In this document: piece by piece, positions 35,898 through 46,393 of the stretch
How the letters are laid out: each line of letters starts with the position of its first letter
Numbering within the stretch: position 1 is the stretch's first letter
NCBI RefSeq assembly: GCF_012396585.1
Contig: NZ_JAAXPR010000003.1
Location: forward strand, 140,250 to 204,249
Direction of reading: 5' to 3'
Length of the DNA: 64,000 nt
From: Streptococcus ovuberis
Lineage (GTDB): Bacteria > Bacillota > Bacilli > Lactobacillales > Streptococcaceae
Program-made: the position numbers and the translations under genes
Notes under the pieces: generated by a model
What the model was told of the DNA's origin: nothing
Database searches by the model: none
Seen by the model: the letters and a program-made list of their open reading frames with translations, nothing else

Positions 35898-36893
35898 TTA
35901 ACCTTTATTAACCGTCTTTTTGACGGCCGCCTTAATTTTTTCAACGTTTGGCAAGATTGCATTTTCAAGAATAGATGCGTACGGTACAGGCACGTCTTCG
36001 CTAGCCACACGCACAATCGGTGCATCCAAGTAATCAAAGGCTTCGCTTTCTGAAACCATTGCAGCAATTTCACCGATGAAACCACCTGTTTTGTAAGCAT
36101 CATTCACCAAGACCAAACGACCAGTCTTCTTAACAGAGTTGATAATCAGATCTTTATCAAGTGGAATCAAGGTACGTGGGTCAACCACTTCTACACTGAT
36201 TCCTTCTTCTGCCAACTCATCTGCCGCTTGGAGCGCACGCTCCAGCATCCGACCGTAAGATACGATTGTTACATCAGTCCCCTCACGTTTGATGTCACCC
36301 TTCCCAAGTGGAATGTAGAAGTCTGGATCAAGGGTAACTTCTTCTTTTTTACCGTATTGCGCTTTTGGTTCAATGAAGAGCACGATGTTATCATCCAAAA
36401 TAGACGACTTGAGCAAGCCTTTTGCTTCGTTAGCATTACCTGGCGAAACAACCTTGATCCCAGGGATATGGGTCAACCATGCTTCCAAGGCTTGTGAGTG
36501 CTGAGCAGCTGAACCGATCCCAGAACCAGAAGCCACACGGAAGGTTACAGGAGTCTTGATACCACCGCCAAACATGTAGTTATTCTTGGCACCGTTGTTA
36601 ACAATCGCATCCATCGCGATCGTGATGAAGTCCATGAAGGTCAGGTCAACGATTGGACGAAGACCTGTGATTGCTGCACCGACAGCTGCGCCTGCAATGG
36701 CAGCTTCTGAGATAGGTGTATCTTTGACACGTTTCTCACCGAATTCAGCCAACATCCCAACAGAGGTACCAAAGTCACCACCGTAGATCCCAACGTCTTC
36801 ACCCATCAAGAAGATTTTATCGTCTTTACGCATTTCTTCTGACATGGCCAAGTTAATCGCTTCACGCAAGGCCATTACTTTTGTTTCAGTCAT
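35898..36893 (-). CDS. Pyruvate/acetoin dehydrogenase E1 beta subunit
   Basis: A 331-aa thiamine-diphosphate transketolase-like subunit. It has FLMGEDVGIYGGDFGTSVGM with the ThDP-activating glutamate, PISEAAIAGAAVGAAITGLRPI, and VSYGRMLERALQAADEL in the C-terminal domain. It pairs with the alpha subunit encoded 100 bp upstream. Sequence alone does not separate pyruvate from acetoin as substrate; the operon order alpha-beta-E2-E3 with lipoyl E3 is that usually called acoABCL or pdhABCD. Confidence 0.94.
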   Translation of the reverse strand: MTETKVMALREAINLAMSEEMRKDDKIFLMGEDVGIYGGDFGTSVGMLAEFGEKRVKDTPISEAAIAGAAVGAAITGLRPIVDLTFMDFITIAMDAIVNNGAKNNYMFGGGIKTPVTFRVASGSGIGSAAQHSQALEAWLTHIPGIKVVSPGNANEAKGLLKSSILDDNIVLFIEPKAQYGKKEEVTLDPDFYIPLGKGDIKREGTDVTIVSYGRMLERALQAADELAEEGISVEVVDPRTLIPLDKDLIINSVKKTGRLVLVNDAYKTGGFIGEIAAMVSESEAFDYLDAPIVRVASEDVPVPYASILENAILPNVEKIKAAVKKTVNKG

Positions 36894-36992
36894 TTGTTTT
36901 TAGTCTCCTCAAAGATTTTTAATGTTTTTATTTGCCCGTAGGCGCTCAATAACCAAGCAGCCACAAGTTGCTACTAGTCAACTTGTTTTTGC

Positions 36993-37958
36993 TTATACCC
37001 AAACGTCTTCAAAAGCAACAGACAAGTCTGGATCTGGACTGCTTTGAGCAAATTCAACAGCATCTTCAACTTCTTTTTTCACTTGAGCGACAATTGCATC
37101 CAATTCTTCATCAGTTGCGATCTTATTGCTGGTCAAATACTCTCGGTATTTCTTGATCGGATCCTTCAATTTCCACTCATCAACTTCTTCCTTAGTACGG
37201 TAAACGCCAGCATCAGCAGTTGAGTGACCAAACCAGCGGTAAGATTGCACTTCAATGATAGCAGGACCATTTCCAGCACGTACGTACTCTACAATCTCCT
37301 TCATCTTTTCATAAACAGCAAGGACATCGTTTCCATCTTCGACATAGTGACCAGGAATGCCGTAAGCTTCGGCACGCGTGTAAAGGTACGGAGTATTCGT
37401 CGCTTTCGAAATATCCATTGAAATCCCATAACGGTTGTTTGTGATAAAGAAAATCACAGGCAATTTCCAAGTCGCCGCCATGTTGACAGACTCGTGGAAG
37501 GAGCCTTCGTTAGTTGCACCGTCACCCGAGAAAGCAATAACAACATTCCTAGTCCCTGTGTATTGTTGCGTCAAGGCTGCACCAGTCGCCAAGGCAAAGC
37601 CGCCACCAACAATACCATTGGTACCATAGTTTCCTTTTTCAATATCAGCCAAGTGCATTGAACCACCGCGGCCTTTAGAAACACCAGTCGCCTTACCAGC
37701 CAACTCAGCCATCATTTTGTTAAGGTCCATATCTTTAGCGATACAATGACCATGCCCACGGTGAGTTGAGAAGATGATATCATCATAAGTCAATTCAGCC
37801 ATAGCACCTACTGCTGCAGCTTCTTCACCTACTGAGAAGTGAGTCATCCCCTGTACAAAGTTACGACGTACTAGCTTGTTGAGCGTCAAGTCAACATCGC
37901 GGATACGTTGCATTTTGAGAAACATGTCTAGGTGTTTTTCTTTAGAAATAGTTGTCAT
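36993..37958 (-). CDS. Pyruvate/acetoin dehydrogenase E1 alpha subunit
   Basis: A 321-aa ThDP-binding subunit. GDGATNEGSFHESVNMAATWKLPVIFFITNN is the ThDP motif (GDG...NN), and RGHGHCIAKDMDLNKMMAELAGKATG with GGSMH is typical. Start MTTISKEKHLD is set by GGAGGA. First gene of the operon; its promoter lies in 37959-38220. The complex turns pyruvate into acetyl-CoA, complementing the anaerobic PFL route represented by pflA. Confidence 0.94.
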   Translation of the reverse strand: MTTISKEKHLDMFLKMQRIRDVDLTLNKLVRRNFVQGMTHFSVGEEAAAVGAMAELTYDDIIFSTHRGHGHCIAKDMDLNKMMAELAGKATGVSKGRGGSMHLADIEKGNYGTNGIVGGGFALATGAALTQQYTGTRNVVIAFSGDGATNEGSFHESVNMAATWKLPVIFFITNNRYGISMDISKATNTPYLYTRAEAYGIPGHYVEDGNDVLAVYEKMKEIVEYVRAGNGPAIIEVQSYRWFGHSTADAGVYRTKEEVDEWKLKDPIKKYREYLTSNKIATDEELDAIVAQVKKEVEDAVEFAQSSPDPDLSVAFEDVWV

Positions 37959-38244
37959 TTTTTCCTCCAAGGGTATTTCTTATACTATTCTATTCTATTG
38001 TTTTTCTTCACAAAGTTCAAGTAATTGAATTATTTTCTAAAAACCGAGCAATCCTGCTCTTTTCCATGCTCTTAAGATGTTTTTGATGTGAATTTTTTCA
38101 CCTGATTTTGTTTTCTACATTTTATTTTCACAAAGTTTTCATCTGCTTTTCGCCTATTTTTACCTGGATTTCTGTTATAATTTAAAGGAGACTATCGGCT
38201 GACTCATACTAGTAAACTCTCCTATGAAAACGAGGTGTGAATTA

Positions 38245-38919
38245 ATGAATTTTGACTTCTTTTTGCTACTTTGCAATTATTTAGGGACTATTGCCTTTGC
38301 GGTTTCTGGAACTGCCAAGGGGTTCAAGTATCATCTGGATATTTTCGGTTTCACCCTTTTAGCCATTATCACTGCCTGTGGCGGCGGGATGATCCGAGAT
38401 ATGATGCTCTCTGAAATTCCTGCTGCGCTGCTGGATCCTACCCCAATCTATCTTTCCATCCTTGTTTCGCTTTTAATGTACGTTTTTGTGATTCGAGATA
38501 TGGCTGAGAAACCAAGGAGCCCTCGCCTCTACTCGCTCTTGACCTTGATTAACTTAGCTTTTGATGCTATTGGTCTCGTTATCTTTGCTCTTATCGGTGC
38601 AACCAAAGGTGTTGCCATCGGATTAAATCCCATGGCATCTGGTATTCTAGCTACCCTAACTGGCGTTGGCGGTGGGATCATCCGAGACCTTCTCGTCAAT
38701 GAAGTTCCAGTTGTGCTAAAGGCTGATGTTTATGCTGTTTTGGCTTTTGGAGCAGGCCTTAGTTACCACCTCCTTGTGGTTCACGGAAAACTTCCTGCCA
38801 TCCCAGTCTATATGACACTCTTTGTCACCTGCCTCATCATCCGGTTGCTGGTCATCCGTTATAAGGTGAACTTGCCTGGCTTAACAGAAAAAGCAGCTCC
38901 CTTACAAAAAAACGATTGA
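38245..38919 (+). CDS. TRIC-family (UPF0126) cation channel-like membrane protein
   Basis: A 224-aa protein with two repeats of three helices plus a seventh helix. Each repeat holds the family glycine motif: ITACGGGMIRDMML and LTGVGGGIIRDLLVNE. Prokaryotic TRIC proteins form monovalent cation channels. The start is ATG 38245, with GAGGTG 9 bp upstream, not the earlier in-frame ATG at 38224. It is divergent from the PDH operon. A TGTTATAAT extended -10 lies at about 38175. The spacer after it (38920-39278) has only a terminator. Confidence 0.85.
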   Translation: MNFDFFLLLCNYLGTIAFAVSGTAKGFKYHLDIFGFTLLAIITACGGGMIRDMMLSEIPAALLDPTPIYLSILVSLLMYVFVIRDMAEKPRSPRLYSLLTLINLAFDAIGLVIFALIGATKGVAIGLNPMASGILATLTGVGGGIIRDLLVNEVPVVLKADVYAVLAFGAGLSYHLLVVHGKLPAIPVYMTLFVTCLIIRLLVIRYKVNLPGLTEKAAPLQKND

Positions 38920-39194
38920 GAGCTACCAAACGCATCAAACCTTTTTCAAAATTCACTGTTTCTACCTTGACGTTTTCCTGCTCCTCAACAAGAGTTCCTC
39001 GCCTCTATGTCGTGACAGGGATACCAGAACTAGACACTTTTAACTTTCAAGGAGATACGTTATTATTTATCTAATTTCAAAAGCTGAACAGACTGACCAT
39101 TTCAAACATTTTTGAGTTGCTGCATTCCTTTAAAAATCGTTCCTTGATAACGACCACTTGAGTCAGCTTTTCATTTTCATTTGGTATAACACTT

Positions 39195-39248
39195 TAAAAG
39201 GCTTGAGAGCACTGGTTTTAAAACGCAGTGACCTCAAGCCTTTTATTT
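39195..39248. terminator. Strong bidirectional terminator
   Basis: AAAAGGCTTGAG..CACTG pairs with CAGTG..CTCAAGCCTTTT around a TTTTAAAA-type loop, with a T-rich tail. It separates the converging TRIC gene and methionine operon. Upstream of it, 38920-39190, I see nothing else. Confidence 0.8.
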
Positions 39249-39278
39249 TATTCTTTTTTTGAATACTGCATTATACCA

Positions 39279-39971
39279 TTACCGGTGGCTCATTTTTCGC
39301 GTCAGGAAATCTCCGGCAAATTGTATCGTAAAGATCAAAAGCAAAATCAGGATGGTCGCTACTAAAGTCACATCCTCCCGGCTGAGGTTAAAACCGTAGG
39401 CTACTGCTACCGTCCCCAGACCTCCAGCCCCAATAGCACCAGCCATAGCTGTCTCACCGACTAGCGAAATTAGAGTCACCGTCGACACCCGAATCAAATC
39501 AGGCAATCCTTCCCTCAGATAGACCAAGATAATATCCCAAAGGTTGGCACCGCTAGCTTGCGCTGCTTCTATGACTCCACCATCCAATTCAGCTAAGACG
39601 ACCTGTACCTGTCGGGCAAAGAAAGGAAAGACCGCTAGAGACAAGGGAACAATTGCTGCTGTTGCTCCCAGACGAGTCCCAACAATTGCCCGTGTGACAG
39701 GAGAAATCAAGGCCAGCAAAATGATAAAGGGAATCGCTCGAAAGACTGAAACCACCTTGTCTAAAACTTGGTAAACCCATTTATTAGCAATTACGCCTCT
39801 TGGGCCTGTCAATACCAAAAAAAGACCTCCAAGGAGTCCCATGACTCCCCCAATGATAAAGGAAATAACCGTCATATAGAGGGTAGCATAAATGGCCGTT
39901 CCCCAACCCGCTTGACCATCCCAGCCCATCTTAATCACATGGGGCATGTTTTCTTGTAACCAGGTCATCAT
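39279..39971 (-). CDS. metI: Methionine ABC transporter permease MetI
   Basis: A 230-aa permease with five to six helices and the EAA loop [41 protein letters not shown] is the MetI-family signature. It partners with the MetN ATPase encoded upstream (4-bp overlap) and MetQ. Last gene of the operon. Often named metP in streptococci. Confidence 0.93.
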   Translation of the reverse strand: MMTWLQENMPHVIKMGWDGQAGWGTAIYATLYMTVISFIIGGVMGLLGGLFLVLTGPRGVIANKWVYQVLDKVVSVFRAIPFIILLALISPVTRAIVGTRLGATAAIVPLSLAVFPFFARQVQVVLAELDGGVIEAAQASGANLWDIILVYLREGLPDLIRVSTVTLISLVGETAMAGAIGAGGLGTVAVAYGFNLSREDVTLVATILILLLIFTIQFAGDFLTRKMSHR

Positions 39972-41035
39972 CGATTAAATCCCTCCTTTAAAACTGTGAC
40001 ACCTACACCGGCAATTTTAAGCGCTTGAGTCGCTTGGTGGACGCTCTCGTCTGTCCCAGACAAAATCACAATCATCTCTCCGACAGGAGTGTCTGCTAGC
40101 ATCTCAATAGTCGCAAATAAAATATTAGCCTTAACATTGTAACGCTCATGTATTTCATTCAAAATAGGCTCGTCAGTCGTTGCCCCAGCATACTTGAGCA
40201 AGACCAGCTGACTCCCCTGAGGGAGATGCTGCACAATATCCTGCCGTTCAATCTTGGCTAAAGCCTCATCAATTCCTGTAGCCGTCTTGATGAAGTCTTG
40301 GGTCAGGGGTTGCTTCGGATTAGAGAAAATCTCTAAAACAGAACCTTCCTCGACCAACCGTCCATTCTGCATGACTGCTACACGATTGGCAATATCCTTG
40401 ACGATTTGCATTTCATGGGTAATTAACACAATAGTCAGGCCTAATTTTTCATTGAGTTCTTTTAAAAGAGCCAAGATTTGTTTGGTTGTTTTGGGATCGA
40501 GGGCAGAGGTCGACTCGTCCGAAATCAAGATTTTAGGATCGTTGGCTAAAGCCCTCGCAATCGCAACCCGCTGTTTTTGCCCACCAGATAGCTGGGCGGG
40601 GTAATTATCCGCACGATCGGAGAGTCCAACCAAGTCAAGCAATCTCGCCACCTTAGCCGCCTTTTCTTCCTTGCTCAAGCCTGAATGTTTCAGGGCAAAG
40701 GCAACATTTTCAGCAGCAGTCGACTGGGCCATGAGATTAAAATGCTGGAAAATCATCCCGATTTCCCGGCGCTTCGCTCGGAGTTCGGCTGGTTTTAAGA
40801 CCACTTTTTGGTCATACAAGACATCTCCATCTACGGTAATCTTACCTGCAGATGGCACCTGTAAGAGATTGATGACCCTTACTAAGGTCGACTTTCCCGC
40901 ACCTGAATAGCCGACAATCCCATAGATATCACCTTGGTCAATATGGATGGTCACGTCCTTGACCGCTTCAATCTGACGTTTCTTCTGCTGAAAGGTCACA
41001 TCAATTTTGTCTAAGGCTATCATTAGCTTACTCAT
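39968..41035 (-). CDS. metN: Methionine ABC transporter ATP-binding protein MetN
   Basis: A 355-aa ATPase with Walker [10 protein letters not shown], signature LSGGQKQRV, Walker [14 protein letters not shown] and H-loop LITHEMQIV. The C-terminal 75 residues form the NIL regulatory domain, which in the family binds methionine and inhibits transport. The start overlaps the M20 peptidase stop by about 8 bp. ATG 41035 is my choice; ATG 41020 is also possible. Confidence 0.94.
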   Translation of the reverse strand: MSKLMIALDKIDVTFQQKKRQIEAVKDVTIHIDQGDIYGIVGYSGAGKSTLVRVINLLQVPSAGKITVDGDVLYDQKVVLKPAELRAKRREIGMIFQHFNLMAQSTAAENVAFALKHSGLSKEEKAAKVARLLDLVGLSDRADNYPAQLSGGQKQRVAIARALANDPKILISDESTSALDPKTTKQILALLKELNEKLGLTIVLITHEMQIVKDIANRVAVMQNGRLVEEGSVLEIFSNPKQPLTQDFIKTATGIDEALAKIERQDIVQHLPQGSQLVLLKYAGATTDEPILNEIHERYNVKANILFATIEMLADTPVGEMIVILSGTDESVHQATQALKIAGVGVTVLKEGFNR

Positions 41036-42395
41036 AACTTGCAATCACTCTTTCTATCAATTCAATGTGGCTATAGTAATCCGATAAGCGAATATTTTCA
41101 TCGCCTCCGTGGTCTCTGCTTTTTTCATGTCCCAATCCAAATCCAGCAATCGGAACCCCTAAAGCTTCAAAAACGGTGTGCATCGGGCCAGTTCCTGGAG
41201 AGGTCGGCAAAACAGCTACCCCATCAGGTTCATAAGCCCTAGCAACATCTATCAGTTGCTGAATGGCTGGCGCAGACATATCACTGCGATAACTCATCTC
41301 TCCTAGGGTCTTCTCCACCACTACTTGATGAAACCCACTGCGAGACAAGTGCTGTTTAATTGTATCTAAAACACCGTCTGGTGTCAATCCCGGCACAAGA
41401 CGAACCTCCATCTTAGCAGAGGCCTTTGAGGGCAGAATCGTTTTAACCCCTTGTCCCTGATAGCCCGTTTCCAATCCCTGGATATTGATCGAAGGCTCAA
41501 AGAAAAGTTGCCTTAAGAAAGCCTTGCGGTCTGTTTTTAGCAATGGCAAACGCAAACCATAGACACTCCGCACTCCCTCTGGGCTACGTTGAGCATAAGT
41601 CTCCACCAAGTCTAACTCACGTTCTGTGGGTTCAATGGCTGGATCAGCCAGACCTTCAACCAAAATTTTCCCACAAGGACTTCTCAAACTAGCCAAGGCT
41701 TGAACCAAATACCAGCTCGCTGAATCAATCACTCCACCAAAAGAAGAATGGATATCAACCGTTGCGGAATCTACAGACAGATTGAAGGTGACAATCCCCT
41801 TGTTGCCCCCTGAAAACTCTAGCTGCCCCTGGTCATTTCGAATCCCTTGCTCCCAGATCAATAGATCTGCACCTGCTAGGGTTGACCGATACTTAGCTAA
41901 ATATTTGTCCAAATCAACAGAAGCTGACTCTTCAGCTCCCTCTATGATAAAAATAACATTCACCGGCAAATCACCCTGCTTGTCCAAATAACGTGCTACT
42001 GCAGAGAGACGCGCTGTGATATGGCCCTTATCATCATCCACACCACGCCCATAGGCAAAGCCGTCCCTAACCGTTAAGGTAAACGGATCACTCGTCCAAG
42101 GCTGATCCTCATCAGCCGGCACCGTATCATAGTGGTTGTAAAAAATAATTGTTTTAGCATCTGGCCTTTTGGCAGTAAATTGCGCCAAAACAAATGGAGC
42201 TGCATAACTCTCATCTAGGACAACCTTCGCCCCTGCAGCTTCAAACAGCTCCTTCAGATAGTGAGCCACCTCACTTAATCCAACCTTCTGCGCAAAAATT
42301 GATTTTCGGGCAATCAGTTCGCCCAAAATAGTAAAATAAGCCTGGCTAATCGAATCTGCTTCAAAACGCTCAAGCAATTCTGCTTCTCTTGTCAT
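41028..42395 (-). CDS. M20 family dipeptidase-like metallopeptidase in the met operon
   Basis: A 455-aa zinc exopeptidase. [13 protein letters not shown] supplies a metal histidine and aspartate, GRGVDDDKG the bridging aspartate, and [10 protein letters not shown] the catalytic and metal glutamates; [23 protein letters not shown] closes the site. In streptococci a gene of this type sits between metQ and metN. It may free methionine from imported peptides; that is context-based inference. It overlaps metN and is 317 bp after metQ; that gap (42396-42712) shows no gene. Confidence 0.88.
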   Translation of the reverse strand: MTREAELLERFEADSISQAYFTILGELIARKSIFAQKVGLSEVAHYLKELFEAAGAKVVLDESYAAPFVLAQFTAKRPDAKTIIFYNHYDTVPADEDQPWTSDPFTLTVRDGFAYGRGVDDDKGHITARLSAVARYLDKQGDLPVNVIFIIEGAEESASVDLDKYLAKYRSTLAGADLLIWEQGIRNDQGQLEFSGGNKGIVTFNLSVDSATVDIHSSFGGVIDSASWYLVQALASLRSPCGKILVEGLADPAIEPTERELDLVETYAQRSPEGVRSVYGLRLPLLKTDRKAFLRQLFFEPSINIQGLETGYQGQGVKTILPSKASAKMEVRLVPGLTPDGVLDTIKQHLSRSGFHQVVVEKTLGEMSYRSDMSAPAIQQLIDVARAYEPDGVAVLPTSPGTGPMHTVFEALGVPIAGFGLGHEKSRDHGGDENIRLSDYYSHIELIERVIASYE

Positions 42396-42712
42396 CGGTT
42401 TTTCCTTTCTATTCCAATATTTGACATCGTTACTATCTCCTTTGCCCCCTAATCATCTGGACAGAATCATTACTGCCTCTACAGCTACCCATCTCATCTC
42501 CATACTTGAGCAGCAGAAGTCGTATCCCTAGTCATCACCAGAGCATCTCGCCATCCAATTTTCGAGGAGCAAAACGCCACCTTAGTTGACCCCGACTAAG
42601 ACGTCTAGCAGTGAACGCCTTTTAAAAACCAAGTATCTCATGATTATAACAATGACTATAAATTAGAAAAGGATTAGACCATTAGCCCAACCCTTTCTAA
42701 CTATCGATCTTC

Positions 42713-43591
42713 TTACCAAACTGGTAAGTCCAAACCATCTGATGTTTGTTCAATGACTTTTTTAACAGCATCTGTGTGATAAGCATCCAAGATAGCTTGA
42801 ACAGCGTCGGCATTAGACTTTTCTTTCCAATTCTTTGGCGCCGCAATGATATTAATCCACTGGGCTGAGTTTTCATCTTTTTTCTCAACAAAGAGCGGGT
42901 TTTTATAATCCAAATTGGCTGGCACAGCATAAGAGTTGTTAACAATCGCAGCATCCACGTCAGGAAGAGATGACGGGGTTTGGCTAGCATCCAACTCAGA
43001 AATCTTCAAGTTCTTAGGATTAGACTTGATATCCGCTACAGTTGCAAAAGTATCACCAGAAACGCTCAACTCAATCAAACCTGCTGACTGCAAAACATAT
43101 AGCGCACGACTACCGTTGGTTGGATCATTTGGAATAGCAATCGTTCCGTTCTCAGGAATTTGATCGACAGAAGTATACTTATTTTTACCATCCTTGGTTC
43201 CAGAATAAAGACGGATCGGGCTCAAGTAAGTATCTAAAATCGCCACCAAGTCAGCCTTGTTTTCCGTATTCCAGTTGTTGAGGAAGCTGTGGTGTTGGAA
43301 GGCATTGATGTCTATTTCACCATCTGCAACACCTTGGTTAGGTTGGGAATAATCAGTAAACTGAGTAAATTCAATATCAACATCGACACCGTTAGCCTCA
43401 ACCTGCTTTTCAATCGCTTCCCAGCGTGCTTCATCAGACTCTGTCATAGTCATCACACCAACCTTGACAAGCTTTGTAGCATCGTCATCTGAGCCAGTGC
43501 TCTTAGGATCTGAGGCAGGTGCACAAGCCGCCAAAACAAGCGTAGAAACTAGCGTTAATCCAGCTAAGTTCAATACTTTAGATAATGTCAT
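42713..43591 (-). CDS. metQ: Methionine-binding lipoprotein MetQ
   Basis: A 292-aa solute-binding lipoprotein. Signal peptide with lipobox LVLAACAP (Cys23 lipidated), then VKVGVMTMTESDEARWEAIEKQV and the NlpA/MetQ stretch VDIEFTQFTDYSQPNQGVADGEIDINAFQHHSFLNNW. It feeds the MetN/MetI transporter encoded downstream. A Met-box-like palindrome lies 108 bp upstream, suggesting repression by MtaR when methionine is plentiful. Confidence 0.95.
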   Translation of the reverse strand: MTLSKVLNLAGLTLVSTLVLAACAPASDPKSTGSDDDATKLVKVGVMTMTESDEARWEAIEKQVEANGVDVDIEFTQFTDYSQPNQGVADGEIDINAFQHHSFLNNWNTENKADLVAILDTYLSPIRLYSGTKDGKNKYTSVDQIPENGTIAIPNDPTNGSRALYVLQSAGLIELSVSGDTFATVADIKSNPKNLKISELDASQTPSSLPDVDAAIVNNSYAVPANLDYKNPLFVEKKDENSAQWINIIAAPKNWKEKSNADAVQAILDAYHTDAVKKVIEQTSDGLDLPVW

Positions 43592-43698
43592 TTTTAAATC
43601 TCCTTATAATCTTTTTTTGGTGTTGAAACGAAAAATACTACGTTATTAGTTTGCCATATTTCTTAGAACTTGACAAATACTTTTTACGTAGTAGTATC

Positions 43699-43715
43699 TA
43701 TAAGTTTTAACTATA
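43699..43715. promoter_or_regulatory. Met-box-like operator (MtaR site) upstream of metQ
   Basis: TATAAGTTTTAACTATA is an imperfect 17-bp palindrome that matches the streptococcal Met-box pattern TATAGTTTNAAACTATA at most positions. Downstream on the minus strand TTGTCA (about 43669) and a weak CAAACT spaced by 17 bp could be the promoter. The placement before metQ supports methionine control. Confidence 0.7.
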
Positions 43716-43721
43716 CCTTAA

Positions 43722-44579
43722 TTAGTTAGGGGCTACCAACTCATCCGTTGCTGGCACAAAGTTACCACCCAAGTACTTCTCTGACAACTTAGCCAAGGTA
43801 CCGTCTGCTTCCAATTCCTTCAAGCGAGCATTAACAGCCTCACGAAGATCTTCTTGACCAGCTGCGAAGATGATATAGATCAATGGGCGCTTATCCGCTG
43901 GAATGTCAATAACTTTGAGGTTGTCCAATCCTTGATCCTCAGCGATAGTCTGAGCAACAATCCCTTCAAACAACTTGTAATCATGCTGTTCATCGTTCAA
44001 ACGGTTCAAGATCGCTTGGATAGAATCTCTAGTGTAGTTAATGACTGTTGGATTATCAGGGTTTTCTTCGTTATATTTTTCCAACTGAGTAGCCGTCGTC
44101 GTTCCTTGAACAACTTCTGTTGACTTACCAGCAATGTCATCTAAGCCAGAGATGTCACTGTTCTTAGGTACAATCATAGACAGCGGATTGCTAGCAGTCG
44201 GGACAGAGTAAAGGTACTTTTCTGCACGCTCATCTGTGTAAGAAATGTTGTTGATGGCCAATTGGTAGCGATCTGAATCAAGCCCTGCAAAGATGGAAGA
44301 CCACTCTGTGACTTCGTATTCCAATTCGTACTGGTCCAAACCTTCAAAGACAGCTTTCACTACTTCAAACTCATAACCAGTCAACTCTCCATTTTCGTCC
44401 TCGTAATTGAACGGTTTTGGAGAAGCATTGGTTGCCAAGTAAACCTTTGTTTTTTCTGTTTTAGCTTCGCTAGAAGCGCTAGAGGCTTCCTTATCCTTAG
44501 AAGCATTAGAACCGCAAGCCACTAATAGAGAAGCAGCAAGTGTCAAACTGGTTACTCCCAGAATCTTTTTCAATGTCAT
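43722..44579 (-). CDS. Amino-acid ABC transporter solute-binding lipoprotein
   Basis: A 285-aa family 3 binding protein. Lipobox LLVACGS (Cys22), a Ser/Lys/Glu linker, then VYLATNASPKPFNYEDENGELTGYEFEVVKAVFE and QLAINNISYTDERAEKYLYS, the usual cystine/polar amino-acid pattern. No permease or ATPase lies beside it, so it must use a transporter encoded elsewhere or act alone. Its closeness to the met operon suggests a sulfur amino acid, unproven. Start MTLKKIL has AAGGAG. The spacer 44580-45023 carries a hairpin (AAAGGAT...ATCCTTT near 44885-44920) and no gene. Confidence 0.85.
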   Translation of the reverse strand: MTLKKILGVTSLTLAASLLVACGSNASKDKEASSASSEAKTEKTKVYLATNASPKPFNYEDENGELTGYEFEVVKAVFEGLDQYELEYEVTEWSSIFAGLDSDRYQLAINNISYTDERAEKYLYSVPTASNPLSMIVPKNSDISGLDDIAGKSTEVVQGTTTATQLEKYNEENPDNPTVINYTRDSIQAILNRLNDEQHDYKLFEGIVAQTIAEDQGLDNLKVIDIPADKRPLIYIIFAAGQEDLREAVNARLKELEADGTLAKLSEKYLGGNFVPATDELVAPN

Positions 44580-45023
44580 GTAATGTCTCCTTATCAAAAA
44601 TGATAGTCCTATCTTACCACAAGTTTACGCTAGATACCATTATATAAAATCTATAAAGCTGATAGGTTTTGACTAAGAGAGATCCGCTATCTGTCATACC
44701 TCATTTTCTAGAAAACGTACATGAACTCCCCAACCACCTCTCACAGGGAAGTTTGGCCAACTAAAGCCAGTCCGAAAGGTTCCCTTTATTTGCCAAAACC
44801 AGAGCTATTTTAAAAAACAGCTCCTCCCCCCTGCATTGACTAGGTCTAGGACCAGAGCCAAGACCAATCTGTCTAAGATAACGTAAAAGGATCTGGCCTG
44901 TGCGGTACAGAACCAAATCCTTTCACTAACATGGGTTATCGAGTTGGTTAAAAGTCGTAAGCGGTTCATCCAATCATCTAAATCGAAATTACCACAAAGA
45001 CGTTGGAGACCAAGGATTGTTTT

Positions 45024-46382
45024 TTAGAAGTCTAGGGCATCTGCATAACCCGAACCATTCCCCACAAAGTAACCCGTTTTGGCATTGATGGAGAAGAGAT
45101 AGGTCCCATCTGACTTAAACATATTATAATAGCCTCGGCCATTGATGATATTAACCTTCTCAAGGATAAAATCATTGCCTGCAAAGTAGCCCCGCTGGTT
45201 TGACGTAGCAATGATATTCTCTAAGACATTCGGAGCAAAAATCCAGGCTTCATTTGCTGCATCCGCAATCACTTCATCGTTATATGGCACACGGCTCAGG
45301 TTGCGCTGGAGATTAACTTGATCACTGCCATAAACAATTCGCTTATTATAATCAAGAACAACTCCATTGCTTAGACTAGCCGTAGTCGCAGGGCCTGCGG
45401 ACGGAGCAGGTTGAGCTGGGGCTTCCACTGCTGGAGCCGTCCCAGGATCAGATGGCGCAGGGCTTTCCTGGGCAACCCCTGTTTGTTGCTGAGAACGCCC
45501 GAAATTAGCCGCTGCAGTCAGCGCAGCATCCACACTGGAAAGTCCCGTAGAAGCCGCACTGAAATCTGCTTCTGACTTTGCTGTAGCAGTCGTATCAATC
45601 TCACCATCCACCAAAACAGGCTTATCAAATTGAGCGTTAAGCGCTTCGGTAGCGGCTATCGCAGCCTTTAACTTGTCGACCTTAGCCTTAGCAGCATCGT
45701 AAGCATCGGTTCCTTCCAAGATAGATAATGCCGTCTCTAAGCTCTGCAATTGTCCAAAACTCTCATTTTTCAGAGCGGTTTGTTTTTCGTCCGTGAAAAA
45801 GCTAGCATACAAGTCTTCAAAGGCCTTGAGTCCAGGATTTTCAGAAGAGGAAGCCCTTGTCTGACTTGATGAGGCGGTCGTTGACGTTGAGGTTGACGAA
45901 GCACTTCCTCCGAACAACCCTCCAAGTGCCTCTCTCTGAGAGTAGGCAGTTCCTGCAATTCCAAGAAGCGCTAGAGCAGCTAGAGCGAGTCCAATCACTT
46001 TTTTACGCTTTTCAGCCTTTTCTTCTTCAAATTCAGCTTGATCATCCTCAGGATCATAGTCATGGAACGCCGCTTCGCTAACTGCTTCTTGCGCTGCCTT
46101 CTGCTCAGCTAGACGCGCTTCGTCAGCAGCTCTTTTTTCGGCAGCAACAGCCAAAGCGGCCATCTCTGCCTTTCGCAATTGTTTAGTCTCAAACTTGCTT
46201 GCTTCTATCTGATCCCGGTGCTGTTTGATATAGCGGTCTAGAACACCGTCCGTTTCTGTGATCCCTGCCTGAATTTCTTCCTGAGTTTTCGCGGCCTCTT
46301 CAACGGTCATTTCCTTGGCCTGTTCTAAGTCTAGAACGCGTTCTCCAGGTTCAAGTGGGTTTTGTTCTTTGATATCTGACAT
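45024..46382 (-). CDS. mapZ: Mid-cell anchored protein Z (MapZ)
   Basis: A 452-aa single-pass protein that marks the division site in streptococci and guides FtsZ rings. Cytoplasmic part 1-135: acidic and coiled (VLDLEQAKEMTVEEAAKTQEEI, DRYIKQHRDQIEASKFETKQLRKAEM). One membrane helix VIGLALAALALLGIAGTAY (about 138-157). Outside: Ser/Thr-rich linker, a helical domain (185-285), a Pro/Ala linker, and a C-terminal peptidoglycan-binding domain (350-452). The conserved neighbourhood with gpsB, ponA and the RNA methyltransferase supports the call. Threonines near the N-terminus would be StkP targets. Confidence 0.9.
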   Translation of the reverse strand: MSDIKEQNPLEPGERVLDLEQAKEMTVEEAAKTQEEIQAGITETDGVLDRYIKQHRDQIEASKFETKQLRKAEMAALAVAAEKRAADEARLAEQKAAQEAVSEAAFHDYDPEDDQAEFEEEKAEKRKKVIGLALAALALLGIAGTAYSQREALGGLFGGSASSTSTSTTASSSQTRASSSENPGLKAFEDLYASFFTDEKQTALKNESFGQLQSLETALSILEGTDAYDAAKAKVDKLKAAIAATEALNAQFDKPVLVDGEIDTTATAKSEADFSAASTGLSSVDAALTAAANFGRSQQQTGVAQESPAPSDPGTAPAVEAPAQPAPSAGPATTASLSNGVVLDYNKRIVYGSDQVNLQRNLSRVPYNDEVIADAANEAWIFAPNVLENIIATSNQRGYFAGNDFILEKVNIINGRGYYNMFKSDGTYLFSINAKTGYFVGNGSGYADALDF

Positions 46383-46393
46383 CACTCTTACTC